Below are positions 7,892-16,792 of a DNA stretch of 64,000 bases, piece by piece. The notes under the pieces are model-generated. The model had not been told where the DNA came from. It saw only the letters and a list, made by a program, of their open reading frames with translations, and did no database searches. Numbering within the stretch: the first letter of the stretch is position 1; every line of letters begins with the position of its first letter. This DNA comes from Bacillus sp. SKDU12 (GTDB lineage: Bacteria; Bacillota; Bacilli; Bacillales; Bacillaceae), in assembly GCF_010093085.1 (NCBI RefSeq), contig NZ_MSRC01000007.1, forward strand, positions 552,326-616,325, in the 5' to 3' direction. The position numbers and the translations under genes were made by a program.

Positions 7892-8518
7892 ATGTCTACA
7901 GTATTATTTGTAAAATCAAGCGACCGTACAGCCGAAGAAGGCGTTTCAACTAAACTTTACGAAGCTTTCTTAGCTTCTTATAAAGAAAACAACCCTGCTG
8001 ATGAAGTGGTTGAATTAGATCTTCATAAAGAGAACCTACCTTACCTTGGAAGAGATATGATTAACGGAACATTTAAAGCAAGCCAAGGAATGGAAATGAC
8101 AGAAGAAGAGAAAAAACAAGCGGCAATTGCTGACAAATATTTAAATCAGTTTGTAAAAGCTGACAAAGTTGTTTTCGCATTCCCGCTCTGGAACTTCGCA
8201 GTGCCAGCAGTTCTTCATACTTATGTTGATTATCTGTCTCGTGCAGGCGTTACATTCAAATACACACAAGAAGGACCAGTTGGTTTAATGGGCGACAAAA
8301 AAGTTGCGCTTCTTAACGCACGGGGCGGCATTTACTCTGAAGGACCAATGGCTTCACTTGAAATGTCATTAAACTTCATGAAAACTGTTCTTGGTTTCTG
8401 GGGTGTTCAAGACGTGCACACAGTTGTTATCGAAGGACATAACGCAGCACCTGATCAAGCACAAGCAATCATTGAAAACGGTTTACAAGAAGCAAAAGAT
8501 CTTGCTGCAAAATTCTAA
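7892..8518 (+). CDS. azoR1: FMN-dependent NADH-azoreductase AzoR1
   Basis: Flavodoxin-fold NADH:quinone/azo reductase of 208 residues, the exact length of AzoR1 (YocJ). It reduces quinones and azo compounds by two electrons and protects against thiol-reactive electrophiles. The flavodoxin pattern is visible in VLFVKSSDRTAEEGVSTKLYE, FAFPLWNFAVPAVLHTYVDYL (FMN-phosphate and ring loop) and LNARGGIYSEG. GGAGG lies about 9 nt before the ATG. Codon use is strongly biased toward preferred codons, which suggests high expression. Control is by the YodB box upstream. Confidence 0.93.
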   Translation: MSTVLFVKSSDRTAEEGVSTKLYEAFLASYKENNPADEVVELDLHKENLPYLGRDMINGTFKASQGMEMTEEEKKQAAIADKYLNQFVKADKVVFAFPLWNFAVPAVLHTYVDYLSRAGVTFKYTQEGPVGLMGDKKVALLNARGGIYSEGPMASLEMSLNFMKTVLGFWGVQDVHTVVIEGHNAAPDQAQAIIENGLQEAKDLAAKF

Positions 8519-8525
8519 TTACGAC

Positions 8526-8558
8526 AAAACTCCTATCCATGCGATAGGAGTTTTTTTG
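8526..8558 (+). terminator. Terminator after azoR1
   Basis: Stem ACTCCTATC / GATAGGAGT with a short loop, then seven T. Confidence 0.88.
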
Positions 8559-8717
8559 CGTACATTATAATAGAAGAAAGTGATCATTCGTTTTTACTGT
8601 ACTGGCTGTTTTTTTCTATTGTGATATATTTTTTTGTTTGTCGAATGATCATATATAATAGCGAAATAACTGTTTTGATGGGTGAAAAAAATTTTTCTAA
8701 ACAATTGTTCCACCCCC

Positions 8718-8746
8718 TTGATAAAAATCGACTGATGGTGTACTAT
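8718..8746 (+). promoter_or_regulatory. SigA promoter of 6S-2 RNA
   Basis: TTGATA and TACTAT with 17-bp spacing; transcription is expected to start near 8753. Confidence 0.75.
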
Positions 8747-8752
8747 ATAAAA

Positions 8753-8967
8753 GAAGCTACTTTGTACGTATTGTTAATTAAGTTTTAACCTTTAAGCTGT
8801 AATAGGGAGTTTTATATCGAAACTGGAATGTCATGCCTCCATTGAAGAGGACGACAGGAATGTTTCTGCAAACACCCACTTTGAGGAGTGGTGGTTTAAA
8901 ACTTTCTTACTTGCATACGGCAAGATGTAGCGAAAGCCATTTCCCTTTGGAAATGGCTTTTTATTTT
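8753..8967 (+). ncRNA. bsrB: 6S-2 RNA (bsrB)
   Basis: The 540-bp gap between azoR1 (yocJ) and recQ (yocI) holds a promoter, about 215 bp without a good reading frame, and a strong terminator (GCCATTTCC / GGAAATGGC plus T-run, 8936-8962). In B. subtilis this exact intergenic region encodes 6S-2 RNA, which binds the SigA holoenzyme and mimics an open promoter. Internal complementary segments such as CACCCAC / GTGGTGG fit a long interrupted hairpin. Identification rests on position, size, promoter and terminator; the 5' end is estimated from the -10. Confidence 0.85.
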
Positions 8968-9078
8968 GTCTGAAAAAAGCAGGCGTACTTAAAAATTCAA
9001 TTTCTGCACGAAAGAAATGCAGGCTGTTTATTTATGATATGATGGGAGAAATTCAAGGTGAAGCGAGGTTTACACGTT

Positions 9079-10854
9079 ATGTTACAAAGAGCCCAATCCC
9101 TGCTGGCTCATTATTTTGGTTATGAAAAACTCCGCAACGGGCAAGAAGAAGTGATCCGCTCGGTGACGGAAGAAAAACAAAACACGGTTTGCATTATGCC
9201 GACGGGAGGAGGCAAGTCGATTTGCTATCAAATTCCCGCACTGATGTTTGAAGGGACAACGATTGTCATTTCGCCTTTGATTTCCTTGATGAAAGATCAG
9301 GTAGATGCTTTGGAAGAAGCGGGAATTAACGCCGCCTACATTAACAGCACACAATCCAATCAGGAAATATATGAGAGGCTGAATGGACTGAAAGAAGGGG
9401 CCTATAAGCTTTTTTACATTACCCCAGAGCGATTAACGTCCCCAGAGTTTATTCGGATTTTGCAGGGCATTGATATTCCTTTAGTCGCAATAGACGAGGC
9501 ACACTGTATTTCTCAATGGGGCCACGATTTCAGGCCCAGCTACAGAAATATTGAAATTTTGTTCCATGAATTACAGGACAAACCCGTCATTATGGCATTA
9601 ACAGCAACAGCAACGCCTGAGGTTCATGAGGATATATGCAAACAGCTGCATATTCAAAAAGAAAATACGGTATATACCGGGTTTTCCCGAGACAATTTAA
9701 CCTTTAAAGTTGCAAAGGGAGAAAATAAAGACCGTTATATTGATGATTATGTGAAAAACAACAAACATGAAGCAGGCATTATCTATACAGCGACGAGAAA
9801 AGAAGCTGATCGGATTTATGAGAGATTGAAACGAAATCAGGTCAGTGCAGGACGATATCACGGAGGTTTGGCTGATAATGTGAGAAAAGAGCAGCAGGAA
9901 AAATTTCTTAATGATGAGCTGCAAGTGATGGTCGCAACCTCTGCTTTTGGAATGGGTATTGATAAATCTAATATTAGGTTTGTTCTGCATGCTCAAATTC
10001 CGAAAGATATGGAAAGCTACTATCAAGAGGCTGGACGAGCTGGGCGAGATGGCCTTCCCGGTGAATGTGTACTCCTGTTTTCACCACAGGATATTATGGT
10101 GCAGCGTTTTTTAATTGAACAATCAGAGCATGAAGAGAAACAGAAACAGGATTTAAAAAAGCTGAGACAAATGGTCGACTATTGTCATACGGAAGACTGT
10201 CTGCAGCGTTTTATCCTAATGTATTTCGGAGAAAAGGAGCCTGATATGTGCGGACAGTGCGGAAATTGCACTGATACAAGGACGGCTCATGATGTGACAC
10301 GGGAGGCGCAAATGGTCTTATCGTGTATTATTCGCATGAAAGAACGGTTTGGCAAGACGATGATTGCCCAAGTGCTCGCCGGCTCTAAAAATAAAAAAGT
10401 TCTTGAAAACGGCTTTTCCAATCTCTCGACATACGGGATCTTAAAACACCAATCAGTAGGAGAAATCAGTGATTTTATCGAATTTCTCATTTCTGACGAT
10501 TTTATCAGAATGTCAGATGGAACATTTCCGACTCTTTTTGTCAGCAGCAAAGGAAAAAATGTGCTGAGGGGAGAATGTTCGGTTACGAGGAAAGAAGCGT
10601 TAAAAGCTGAAGCGATTACGGAAAATGACGAGTTGTTTGAACGATTGCGGATGGTTCGTAAAGAAATCGCGGCAGAGCAGGGTGTTCCTCCTTTTGTCGT
10701 TTTCTCAGATCAAACATTAAAAGAAATGTCAGGGAAACAGCCTGTAAATGATGAAGAACTTTTGTCTATCAAAGGAGTCGGAGAACAAAAAAGAGCAAAA
10801 TACGGCCGGCTTTTTTTACAAGAAATACAAGCTTATGTACAGGTAACAGACTAG
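9079..10854 (+). CDS. recQ: ATP-dependent DNA helicase RecQ
   Basis: SF2 DNA helicase of 591 residues that unwinds recombination and stalled-fork intermediates. In order: Walker A MPTGGGKSICYQIP, DEAH box AIDEAHCISQWGHDFRP, motif III LTATATPEV, helicase C motifs with FGMGIDKSNIR and QEAGRAGRDG, a zinc-binding Cys set in the RQC region (CHTEDC...CGQCGNC), and a C-terminal HRDC domain (ELLSIKGVGEQKRAKYG). The ATG at 9079 gives the family length; a GTG at 9058 with GGGAGA upstream is the alternative. This is the yocI ortholog. Confidence 0.94.
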   Translation: MLQRAQSLLAHYFGYEKLRNGQEEVIRSVTEEKQNTVCIMPTGGGKSICYQIPALMFEGTTIVISPLISLMKDQVDALEEAGINAAYINSTQSNQEIYERLNGLKEGAYKLFYITPERLTSPEFIRILQGIDIPLVAIDEAHCISQWGHDFRPSYRNIEILFHELQDKPVIMALTATATPEVHEDICKQLHIQKENTVYTGFSRDNLTFKVAKGENKDRYIDDYVKNNKHEAGIIYTATRKEADRIYERLKRNQVSAGRYHGGLADNVRKEQQEKFLNDELQVMVATSAFGMGIDKSNIRFVLHAQIPKDMESYYQEAGRAGRDGLPGECVLLFSPQDIMVQRFLIEQSEHEEKQKQDLKKLRQMVDYCHTEDCLQRFILMYFGEKEPDMCGQCGNCTDTRTAHDVTREAQMVLSCIIRMKERFGKTMIAQVLAGSKNKKVLENGFSNLSTYGILKHQSVGEISDFIEFLISDDFIRMSDGTFPTLFVSSKGKNVLRGECSVTRKEALKAEAITENDELFERLRMVRKEIAAEQGVPPFVVFSDQTLKEMSGKQPVNDEELLSIKGVGEQKRAKYGRLFLQEIQAYVQVTD

Positions 10855-10919
10855 AAAAACAGAAAAACAACCTTTTTTTCTATAAAAAACACATTTTATT
10901 TTCTCTTTTTTCCCTCAAA

Positions 10920-10970
10920 ATAAAAAGACTTGCAAAGCCTATTATATCAGGGGATCAGCAAGTCTTTCCA
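10920..10970. terminator. Hairpin between recQ and yocH
   Basis: AAGACTTGC / GCAAGTCTT arms separated by about 27 nt. The T-run lies on the minus-strand side (TCTTTTTATTTTG), and a T-rich stretch precedes it on the plus strand. It may end recQ transcription, but the geometry is not ideal. Confidence 0.4.
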
Positions 10971-10988
10971 GCAGAGAGAAATCCTTCA

Positions 10989-11005
10989 TGTAAAGGAACT
11001 GTAAT
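10989..11005 (+). promoter_or_regulatory. WalR (YycF) binding site before yocH
   Basis: Direct repeat TGTAAA-N5-TGTAAT, the WalR box pattern, 97 bp before the yocH ATG. yocH is an established WalRK regulon member. A TTGACA at 11032-11037 is the likely -35, with a poor -10 near 11054. Confidence 0.78.
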
Positions 11006-11101
11006 CTAAATCAAATCTTTTTGTTATTGATTTGACATTTGCATGTGTTACGATATCACCTGTTAGCCGCCAATAAAAAGCTAACAAGGGAGGATTTACT
11101 T

Positions 11102-11956
11102 ATGAAGAAGACGATTATGTCCTTTGTAGCAGTTGCTGCACTTTCAACAACTGCGTTCGGAGCTCACGCTTCTGCAAAAGAAATCACGGTGCAAAAGGGT
11201 GATACGCTCTGGGGAATCTCTCAGAAAAACGGAGTGAACCTAAAGGACTTAAAAGAATGGAACAAGTTAACTTCTGATAAAATCTTTACAGGAGATAAGC
11301 TGTCCATTTCTTCAGAAGAAACAGCCACTACTGGGCAATATACAATTAAAGCGGGAGACACGCTGACAAAGATTGCTCAACAATTCGGAACAACAGTGAA
11401 TAACTTGAGAGTTTGGAATAACCTAAGCTCTGACATGATCTATGCTGGATCAACACTTTCAGTAAAAGGTCAGGCAACAGCAGCAAACGCAGTTACTGAG
11501 AATACGCAAACGAGCGCACCTCAAGCTGAAACAAAACAAGAAGCTGTGCAAAAAGAGCAACCTAAACAAGAAACAGTACAACAACCAAAAACAAAAGCTG
11601 CAGCAACAACTTCTGCTCCTGCAGAAGAAAAGGCTGTTCAATCTAATACAAATCATCATGAAGCTTCAAAAGAACTAACAGTTACTGCTACTGCTTACAC
11701 TGCTAACGACGGCGGCATTTCCGGCGTTACAGCAACAGGCGTTGACTTAAATAAGAACCCGAACGCGAAAGTGATCGCGGTGGATCCTAATGTGATTCCG
11801 CTAGGTTCTAAAGTTTATGTCGAAGGTTATGGTGAAGCAACAGCAGCAGACACTGGCGGCGCTATTAATGGAAATAAAATTGACGTCTTTGTACCCAATA
11901 AAAGCGATGCATCTAATTGGGGCGTCAAAACTGTAAATGTAAAAATCTTAAACTAA
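11102..11956 (+). CDS. yocH: Secreted LysM/3D-domain cell-wall protein YocH
   Basis: Exported muralytic protein of 284 residues. A signal peptide (about 1-25, cleaved after AHASA) is followed by two LysM repeats (EITVQKGDTLWGIS and YTIKAGDTLTKIA), a Gln/Thr/Ala-rich linker (about 120-190) and a C-terminal 3D domain with the three Asp-containing blocks ending in DTGGAINGNKIDVFV. LysM domains bind peptidoglycan; 3D domains resemble MltA-type lytic transglycosylases. GGGAGG lies 8 nt before the ATG. Regulation is by the WalR box upstream, and YocH is also known to respond to muropeptides through PrkC. Confidence 0.93.
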   Translation: MKKTIMSFVAVAALSTTAFGAHASAKEITVQKGDTLWGISQKNGVNLKDLKEWNKLTSDKIFTGDKLSISSEETATTGQYTIKAGDTLTKIAQQFGTTVNNLRVWNNLSSDMIYAGSTLSVKGQATAANAVTENTQTSAPQAETKQEAVQKEQPKQETVQQPKTKAAATTSAPAEEKAVQSNTNHHEASKELTVTATAYTANDGGISGVTATGVDLNKNPNAKVIAVDPNVIPLGSKVYVEGYGEATAADTGGAINGNKIDVFVPNKSDASNWGVKTVNVKILN

Positions 11957-11966
11957 TTATATAGAC

Positions 11967-12006
11967 TGTGATGAAAGACGCGAGCTTTGGCTTGTGTCTT
12001 TTTTTG
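11967..12006 (+). terminator. Terminator after yocH
   Basis: Stem AAAGACGCGAGC / GCTTGTGTCTTT with wobble pairs, then seven T. Confidence 0.75.
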
Positions 12007-12096
12007 TTATGTTTAGAGAGGTTTTTGCTGTGTGAAAAATGGGTAGATGGTAAATGCACCTGTTATCTGACTATTTGCAGAAGGAGTTGCTGGCCG

Positions 12097-13686
12097 TTGC
12101 TTTGGATTGTTGTATCTTTTCTGGCTATTAATATTGGGATATTTCTATTTTCATGGCAGAGAACAAGAAAGGTTAACTTAAAATCGTCCGATGGGTATTT
12201 TCTCGGAGGGAGAAGTCTTACTGCGTTATACATTGGAAGCTCGCTGCTGTTAACCAATTTATCAACCGAGCAGATGGTCGGGTTAAATGGACAAAGCTAT
12301 GCAGGGTCTATGACAGCGATGTCATGGGAAGCGAGTGCACCGCTCGCATTAATCTTCCTTGCACTTGTCTTTCTGCCCCGTTATTTGAAAACAGGAATTA
12401 CCACGATACCTGATTTTTTGGAACAGCGATTTGACCAAAGAACAAGGCAGATTGTTTCTGTGCTTCTTATTATTGGCTACGCAGTTTCATTCCTGCCGAC
12501 AGTACTTTATTCAGGGGCTCTCGTGTTAAATCAAGTGTTCCATATTACAGAGACACTCGGCATCAGCACATTTATGGCTGTGCTGCTGATATCTATGATC
12601 ATTGGCATAACAAGCTGCTGTTATATCTTTTTGGGCGGCTTGAAAGCTGCTGCCTCAGCTGATGCTATATATGGAATCGGATTAATATTAGGCGGTTTTT
12701 TTATTGTGATATTAGGTGTCCTTGCAGTCGGACAAGGCAGCTTCGGGGGCGGAGTGGCACAATTGACCTCTTTACATACGGAAAAACTCAATTCCATTGA
12801 TGTCAGCAATTCGGCAGATGTGCCATGGCCGACGATTTTAACAGGACTATTAGTGAACAACCTCTTTTACTGGGCTGTTAACCAAGCAATCGTTCAGCGG
12901 ACATTAGGAGCGAAAAATCTAGCTGAAGGACAGAAGGGCGCTCTTTTAGCAGGTTTCTTTAAACTTATCGGTGTGTTTTATTTAGTCGTTCCAGGAGTTA
13001 TTGCTTTTCATTTATACGGGAGCGGAATAAAAAATGCTGACAGTGTTTATCCTCGTCTGATCGTCGATCTATTGCCGGTATCCCTCACTGGTGTATTTGC
13101 GGCTATTTTATTCGGAGCGATTTTGAGCTCGTTCAACGGCTCCCTGAACAGCACCATCACCTTGTTTACGCTGGACATATACAAACCGTTATGTAAGCCT
13201 CATGCGGATGAAGCTGACCTCGTCAAAACAGGGCGGATTTTCGTCGCGATTCTTGGAGGTATATCAATTATCATTGCGCCCTTTATTTTATATGCGCCAT
13301 CAGGACTATACAGCTACCTTCAGGAAATGTTCGGATTTTTGAATGTCCCGATATTGGCAGCGGTTGTCGTTGGTTTCTTTACAAAAAAAGTGCCGGCTTT
13401 AGCTGTGAAAATAGCGATACCAGCACACATTGTTTTATACGGCCTGTCAAAAATCTATTTAGGCCACATTCATTTTCTGTACATTCTTGCTGTACTCTTT
13501 CCATTTTCAGTTGCTGTTATGCTATTGACAGGGAAGCTGTGTCCCAGAAAAACAGAATATCAGATTGATCACAATCCACAAGTGGATATATCGCCTTGGA
13601 AGCATGTAAAGCTGGCGTCCTGTATTCTTATCGTTTTGGTCGCGGCGACGTACCTTTTGTTTTCTCCTTGGGGAATTGCAGATTAA
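12097..13686 (+). CDS. Sodium:solute symporter (SSS family, YidK-like)
   Basis: Polytopic membrane transporter of about 529 residues with some 13-14 hydrophobic segments, sodium/solute symporter family. Visible family features are the N-terminal DGYFLGGRSL, LLTNLSTEQMVGLNGQSY (first core helix with the sodium site) and LSSFNGSLNSTITLFTLDIY. The sugar- or organic-acid-type substrate is not predictable. The frame runs open from 11968 through the yocH terminator, so I place the start at TTG 12097, where AAGGAG lies 10 nt upstream and the first helix begins. In 168, as I recall, yocH and desR are adjacent, so this looks like an insertion. Confidence 0.82.
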   Translation: MLWIVVSFLAINIGIFLFSWQRTRKVNLKSSDGYFLGGRSLTALYIGSSLLLTNLSTEQMVGLNGQSYAGSMTAMSWEASAPLALIFLALVFLPRYLKTGITTIPDFLEQRFDQRTRQIVSVLLIIGYAVSFLPTVLYSGALVLNQVFHITETLGISTFMAVLLISMIIGITSCCYIFLGGLKAAASADAIYGIGLILGGFFIVILGVLAVGQGSFGGGVAQLTSLHTEKLNSIDVSNSADVPWPTILTGLLVNNLFYWAVNQAIVQRTLGAKNLAEGQKGALLAGFFKLIGVFYLVVPGVIAFHLYGSGIKNADSVYPRLIVDLLPVSLTGVFAAILFGAILSSFNGSLNSTITLFTLDIYKPLCKPHADEADLVKTGRIFVAILGGISIIIAPFILYAPSGLYSYLQEMFGFLNVPILAAVVVGFFTKKVPALAVKIAIPAHIVLYGLSKIYLGHIHFLYILAVLFPFSVAVMLLTGKLCPRKTEYQIDHNPQVDISPWKHVKLASCILIVLVAATYLLFSPWGIAD

Positions 13687-13722
13687 AAAAGGATCTTGGC
13701 AGGTGCTAAGATCCTTTTTTAT
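13687..13722. terminator. Bidirectional terminator, symporter/desR
   Basis: AAAAAAGGATCTT / AAGATCCTTTTTT perfect stem with a 10-nt loop, T-runs on both strands. It ends the symporter gene and the desKR transcript. Confidence 0.9.
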
Positions 13723-14318
13723 TTAAACCAGCCTTTTTCCTTTGAACGGGTAATGGCTTCTATTCGGTTTTTCACTTCAAGCTTTTCTAAAATCATTGAG
13801 ATATAATTTCGCACCGTTCCATTTTTGATGCTCAGTTCCTGAGCGATTTCTTTTGTGTTTTTTCCGTCAGCCACAAGTTCAAGCACTTCTTTTTCTCTGT
13901 CAGTAAGAGGGTTTGCCTCACTGTATATGTCCTCCATCAGTTCAGGTGCATAAATGCGTTTTCCGTTCATGACGCTTCGGATAGCGCTTGCGAGTTCTTC
14001 GCTCGGGCTGTCTTTTAATAAATAGCCCTTGACGCCTGCTTTAATGGCTCTTTGAAAATAACCGGGTCTGGCAAAGGTGGTTAAGATGATTATTTTGCAG
14101 GCCGTGCCCTTTAACTCTTCAGCTGCTTCAAGCCCTGATTTCCCTGGCATTTCAATGTCCATCATGCATATATCAGGCTGATGTTTTTTGACAAACTCAA
14201 CAGCCTCTTGCCCGTTTGTGCCTTTTCCGACGACTTCCATATCGTCTTCTAAGTTTAGAAGCGATCCTAAAGCGCCCAAGAGCATTTGCTGGTCTTCCGC
14301 AATAAATATCCGAATCAT
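13719..14318 (-). CDS. desR: Response regulator DesR
   Basis: NarL/FixJ-family response regulator of 199 residues, activator of the des desaturase gene in the cold. Receiver domain at 1-120 with acidic pocket IAEDQQ, the phospho-acceptor Asp in CMMDIEMPGKSG, the Thr in ILTTFARPGY and Lys in YLLKDSPSEE. LuxR-type HTH at about 130-195 (LTDREKEVLELVADGKNTKEIAQELSI). ATG 14318 follows AAAGGATG at 6 nt. Its start lies 19 bp after the desK stop, so the two are one operon. Confidence 0.95.
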   Translation of the reverse strand: MIRIFIAEDQQMLLGALGSLLNLEDDMEVVGKGTNGQEAVEFVKKHQPDICMMDIEMPGKSGLEAAEELKGTACKIIILTTFARPGYFQRAIKAGVKGYLLKDSPSEELASAIRSVMNGKRIYAPELMEDIYSEANPLTDREKEVLELVADGKNTKEIAQELSIKNGTVRNYISMILEKLEVKNRIEAITRSKEKGWFK

Positions 14319-14337
14319 GTAAGTCATCCTTTTTTGT

Positions 14338-15450
14338 TTATTTTGAGATATTAGGAATGGACATGGTAAGCTTTGTGCCGTTTTTTGTATCAATATGAAG
14401 GCACCCGTTTGCAAACTCAAGCCGCTCTCTCATGCCAAGCAAGCCATGTCCTTTTGAAAAATATTTTTCCTCGCCTTGAAACGTTCCATCATCAGTCACT
14501 GTAATGATAACTTCCTTCCAGAGCTGCTGAATGTCGATTCGGCATGTCTTAGCCTGACTGTGTTTGACGACATTAGTAACGGCTTCCTTTAAGCACATGC
14601 TCAAAATGTTTTCATTAAGCAAGGAGATATTTTCAGGCCACTTATCTTCTTCGTAGATAAACGTAATGCCGGCTGCTTCAAGAATTTGTTTGATGTTTAT
14701 GATTTCATCCTCGAGCCGGATACCCTTCATAGAGGATACGATTTTTCTGACCTCATTTAAAGAAGTTCTGGCAGTTTGCTGTACGCTTTTCAGTTCCCGT
14801 GTGGCTTGTTCGGGATCTTTGTATATTAATTTTCGCGCCAAGTCGCTTTTCAAACCGATTAAAGAAAGCTTTTGCCCGAGTGTATCGTGGAGATCACGGG
14901 CAATTCGCTGCCGCTCTTCTAATTTCACCAGCTCGGCAATCCGTTCATTGGCATCCTCGAGTTTTTCCTCCAGCCGATCGCGCTCCTTGCGGCTTCTTAC
15001 GCTGAAGGGCAATAAAATTGCGCTGATGAGGGTAATGACCACAAAAGGAATTTGCGTCAGGAAGAATTCTTTTTTTAATACGAGACTGAAATTAGCTGCA
15101 ACGGCTGCGCTTATTAAATGGACATAATATAAAATATGAAAAGGGACGCGCTCTTTTATATTTCCAATAAAATAAGCGATAAAAAAAGCAAAATAAATAT
15201 AACTGAACAAGGTAATAGAAGCGGTTGAAATGCCGATTAACAGAAATGCCCACAAATAAACAGCCCAGCCTTTTGAGACAAAAGCAAATCTATATACTGA
15301 AAAAAATAAAAGCGTCAAAATGATTCCGACGATAATAATAAGTGTAGATGATGACTGCCATATAAAGTAGAAGGGGAGGATAAAAAATATCGTCCATATA
15401 TAGGGCGTAATCCCGCTTAGTTTTTGAAATATAAAATGTTTTTTGCTCAT
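14338..15450 (-). CDS. desK: Membrane-fluidity sensor histidine kinase DesK
   Basis: Sensor kinase of 370 residues. Five hydrophobic segments (about 10-150) sense membrane thickness, followed by a coiled-coil linker (SRKERDRLEEKLEDANERIAEL) that transmits the signal. The HisKA_3 phospho-acceptor His is in ARDLHDTLGQKLS, and the ATP-binding domain shows KEAVTNVVKHS (N box) and DDGTF plus GHGLLGMRER (G boxes). DesK phosphorylates DesR on cooling and dephosphorylates it when the membrane is fluid. It lies downstream of des behind a terminator. Confidence 0.96.
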   Translation of the reverse strand: MSKKHFIFQKLSGITPYIWTIFFILPFYFIWQSSSTLIIIVGIILTLLFFSVYRFAFVSKGWAVYLWAFLLIGISTASITLFSYIYFAFFIAYFIGNIKERVPFHILYYVHLISAAVAANFSLVLKKEFFLTQIPFVVITLISAILLPFSVRSRKERDRLEEKLEDANERIAELVKLEERQRIARDLHDTLGQKLSLIGLKSDLARKLIYKDPEQATRELKSVQQTARTSLNEVRKIVSSMKGIRLEDEIINIKQILEAAGITFIYEEDKWPENISLLNENILSMCLKEAVTNVVKHSQAKTCRIDIQQLWKEVIITVTDDGTFQGEEKYFSKGHGLLGMRERLEFANGCLHIDTKNGTKLTMSIPNISK

Positions 15451-15525
15451 GATATTCCCTCATTTTCAACTTCTCATCTTATATGTAACTTTATCACTGC
15501 GACCGCCAGATTGCACCCTCGATCA

Positions 15526-15563
15526 GTAAAAAAGGAAGCCTTCTTGTAAAGAAGACCTCCTTC
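15526..15563 (-). terminator. Terminator between des and desK
   Basis: On the minus strand GGAGGTCTTCTT / AAGAAGGCTTCC with a short loop is followed by six T. It lets des be transcribed at higher level than desKR. Confidence 0.78.
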
Positions 15564-15567
15564 ATCA

Positions 15568-16629
15568 TCAGGCATATTTCCGCTGTTTTTGTTTTTCTGT
15601 TGAATCAGGCAGAATGCTGGAAGGTACATGTTTGATATCACGAAACGACACAAATTGTTTTTTGTCTTCATCCCAAAGGTGGAATGCTAGTGACTGCAGG
15701 CTTGTTTTTAAGGTGATTGTCGGTACGTTTTTTAATGGTTCGTGATGTTCATGCGCAACTTCAAGCTTATAATTAGGCACTTTAGGACTCAAATGATGAA
15801 CATGGTGGTACCCAATATTGCCTGTAAGCCATTGAAGCAGTTTCGGCAGTTTATAAAATGAACTGCCTTCCACGGCTGCCTGGACATAGCTCCAGTTTTC
15901 ATCTGCTTCAAAATAAGAATCTTCAAAGGTATGCTGCACATAAAACAGCCATACACCGATTGAACCTGAGATCAGAAAAATAGGACCTTGCACAAGCAAA
16001 AACGATTGCCAGCCAAAAATCAGACAGCAGGCAGCAGCCAAAGCCGCAATGGCCAAATTCGTAAGGTGTGTGTTTATACGCTCCTTGCGTCTTGCACCTT
16101 TTTTGTTAAAGCGGTTGGTGATTAGAAAAACATAAATCGGTCCGAGAATAAACATAATAAACGGGTTTCTATAAAGTCTGTATGCAAGCTTTGTTCGTCT
16201 GGATGCAGCTTTATATTCGTTTACGGTTAACATCCACATGTCTCCTGTTCCGCGTTTATCCAGATTGCTGCTTGTCGCATGATGAATCGAATGGCTGTGC
16301 TGCCATTGAAGATAGGGAAACAAAGTCAGAACACCTGTCAGAAATCCGAGAATATGATTGTAGCGTTTTTGTTTAAAAAAAGATTGATGGCAGCAGTCAT
16401 GAAAGATGATAAAAATTCTTGTCAAAAAACCTGCGGCAATTACGGTTAATGCTAACGTAAGAAGATAGGAGACGTTAAGGCTGAAATAAGCCAGAAACCA
16501 TAGTCCAAAGAAAGGGATAAACGTGTTCAAAAGCTGAATCATGCTATTTTTTGTTTCAGGCTGAGCAAAAGCGGCTACTTGCTTTGTCAGCTGTTTTTGT
16601 TTATGAGCAGTGGTTTGTTCAGTCATCAT
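15568..16629 (-). CDS. des: Delta5 acyl-lipid desaturase Des
   Basis: Membrane fatty-acid desaturase of 352-353 residues that adds a cis double bond to acyl chains of existing phospholipids after cold shock. The three His boxes of the di-iron centre are visible: HDCCHQ, HSHSIHH and HHVHH. Four or more hydrophobic segments lie between them. Two adjacent ATG codons (16629 and 16626) follow GAGGAT; either is possible. Expression depends on phosphorylated DesR through the palindrome about 85 bp upstream. Confidence 0.95.
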   Translation of the reverse strand: MMTEQTTAHKQKQLTKQVAAFAQPETKNSMIQLLNTFIPFFGLWFLAYFSLNVSYLLTLALTVIAAGFLTRIFIIFHDCCHQSFFKQKRYNHILGFLTGVLTLFPYLQWQHSHSIHHATSSNLDKRGTGDMWMLTVNEYKAASRRTKLAYRLYRNPFIMFILGPIYVFLITNRFNKKGARRKERINTHLTNLAIAALAAACCLIFGWQSFLLVQGPIFLISGSIGVWLFYVQHTFEDSYFEADENWSYVQAAVEGSSFYKLPKLLQWLTGNIGYHHVHHLSPKVPNYKLEVAHEHHEPLKNVPTITLKTSLQSLAFHLWDEDKKQFVSFRDIKHVPSSILPDSTEKQKQRKYA

Positions 16630-16710
16630 AAGTATCCTCTCGTCGTGTGTCTCTATTTAGTATACGCGAATGAGAGGAGTCCTTTGTAGTAGCACACATC
16701 ATACACTGCA

Positions 16711-16726
16711 TATGACACTTGTCATA
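16711..16726 (-). promoter_or_regulatory. DesR operator before des
   Basis: Perfect inverted repeat TATGACA-N2-TGTCATA, with further related half-sites (TCATACA, TCATAC) on each side, 82-97 bp before the des start. It fits the tandem DesR-binding region known at this promoter. Confidence 0.75.
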
Positions 16727-16754
16727 CCTCGAGGGAAGTTTGTATAAACGATTA

Positions 16755-16790
16755 TGCAAAAAAAGCTTGTAAAAAAGAAATTTACAAGCT
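16755..16790 (-). terminator. Terminator after yocD
   Basis: Perfect stem AGCTTGTAAA / TTTACAAGCT with a 7-nt loop; seven T follow on the minus strand. Confidence 0.88.
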
Positions 16791-16792
16791 GA

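Noticed and set aside
14666..15127. 153-codon plus-strand frame inside desK
   Set aside because: A Ser/Arg-rich shadow of the DesK coding strand with no start signals; desK is certain.
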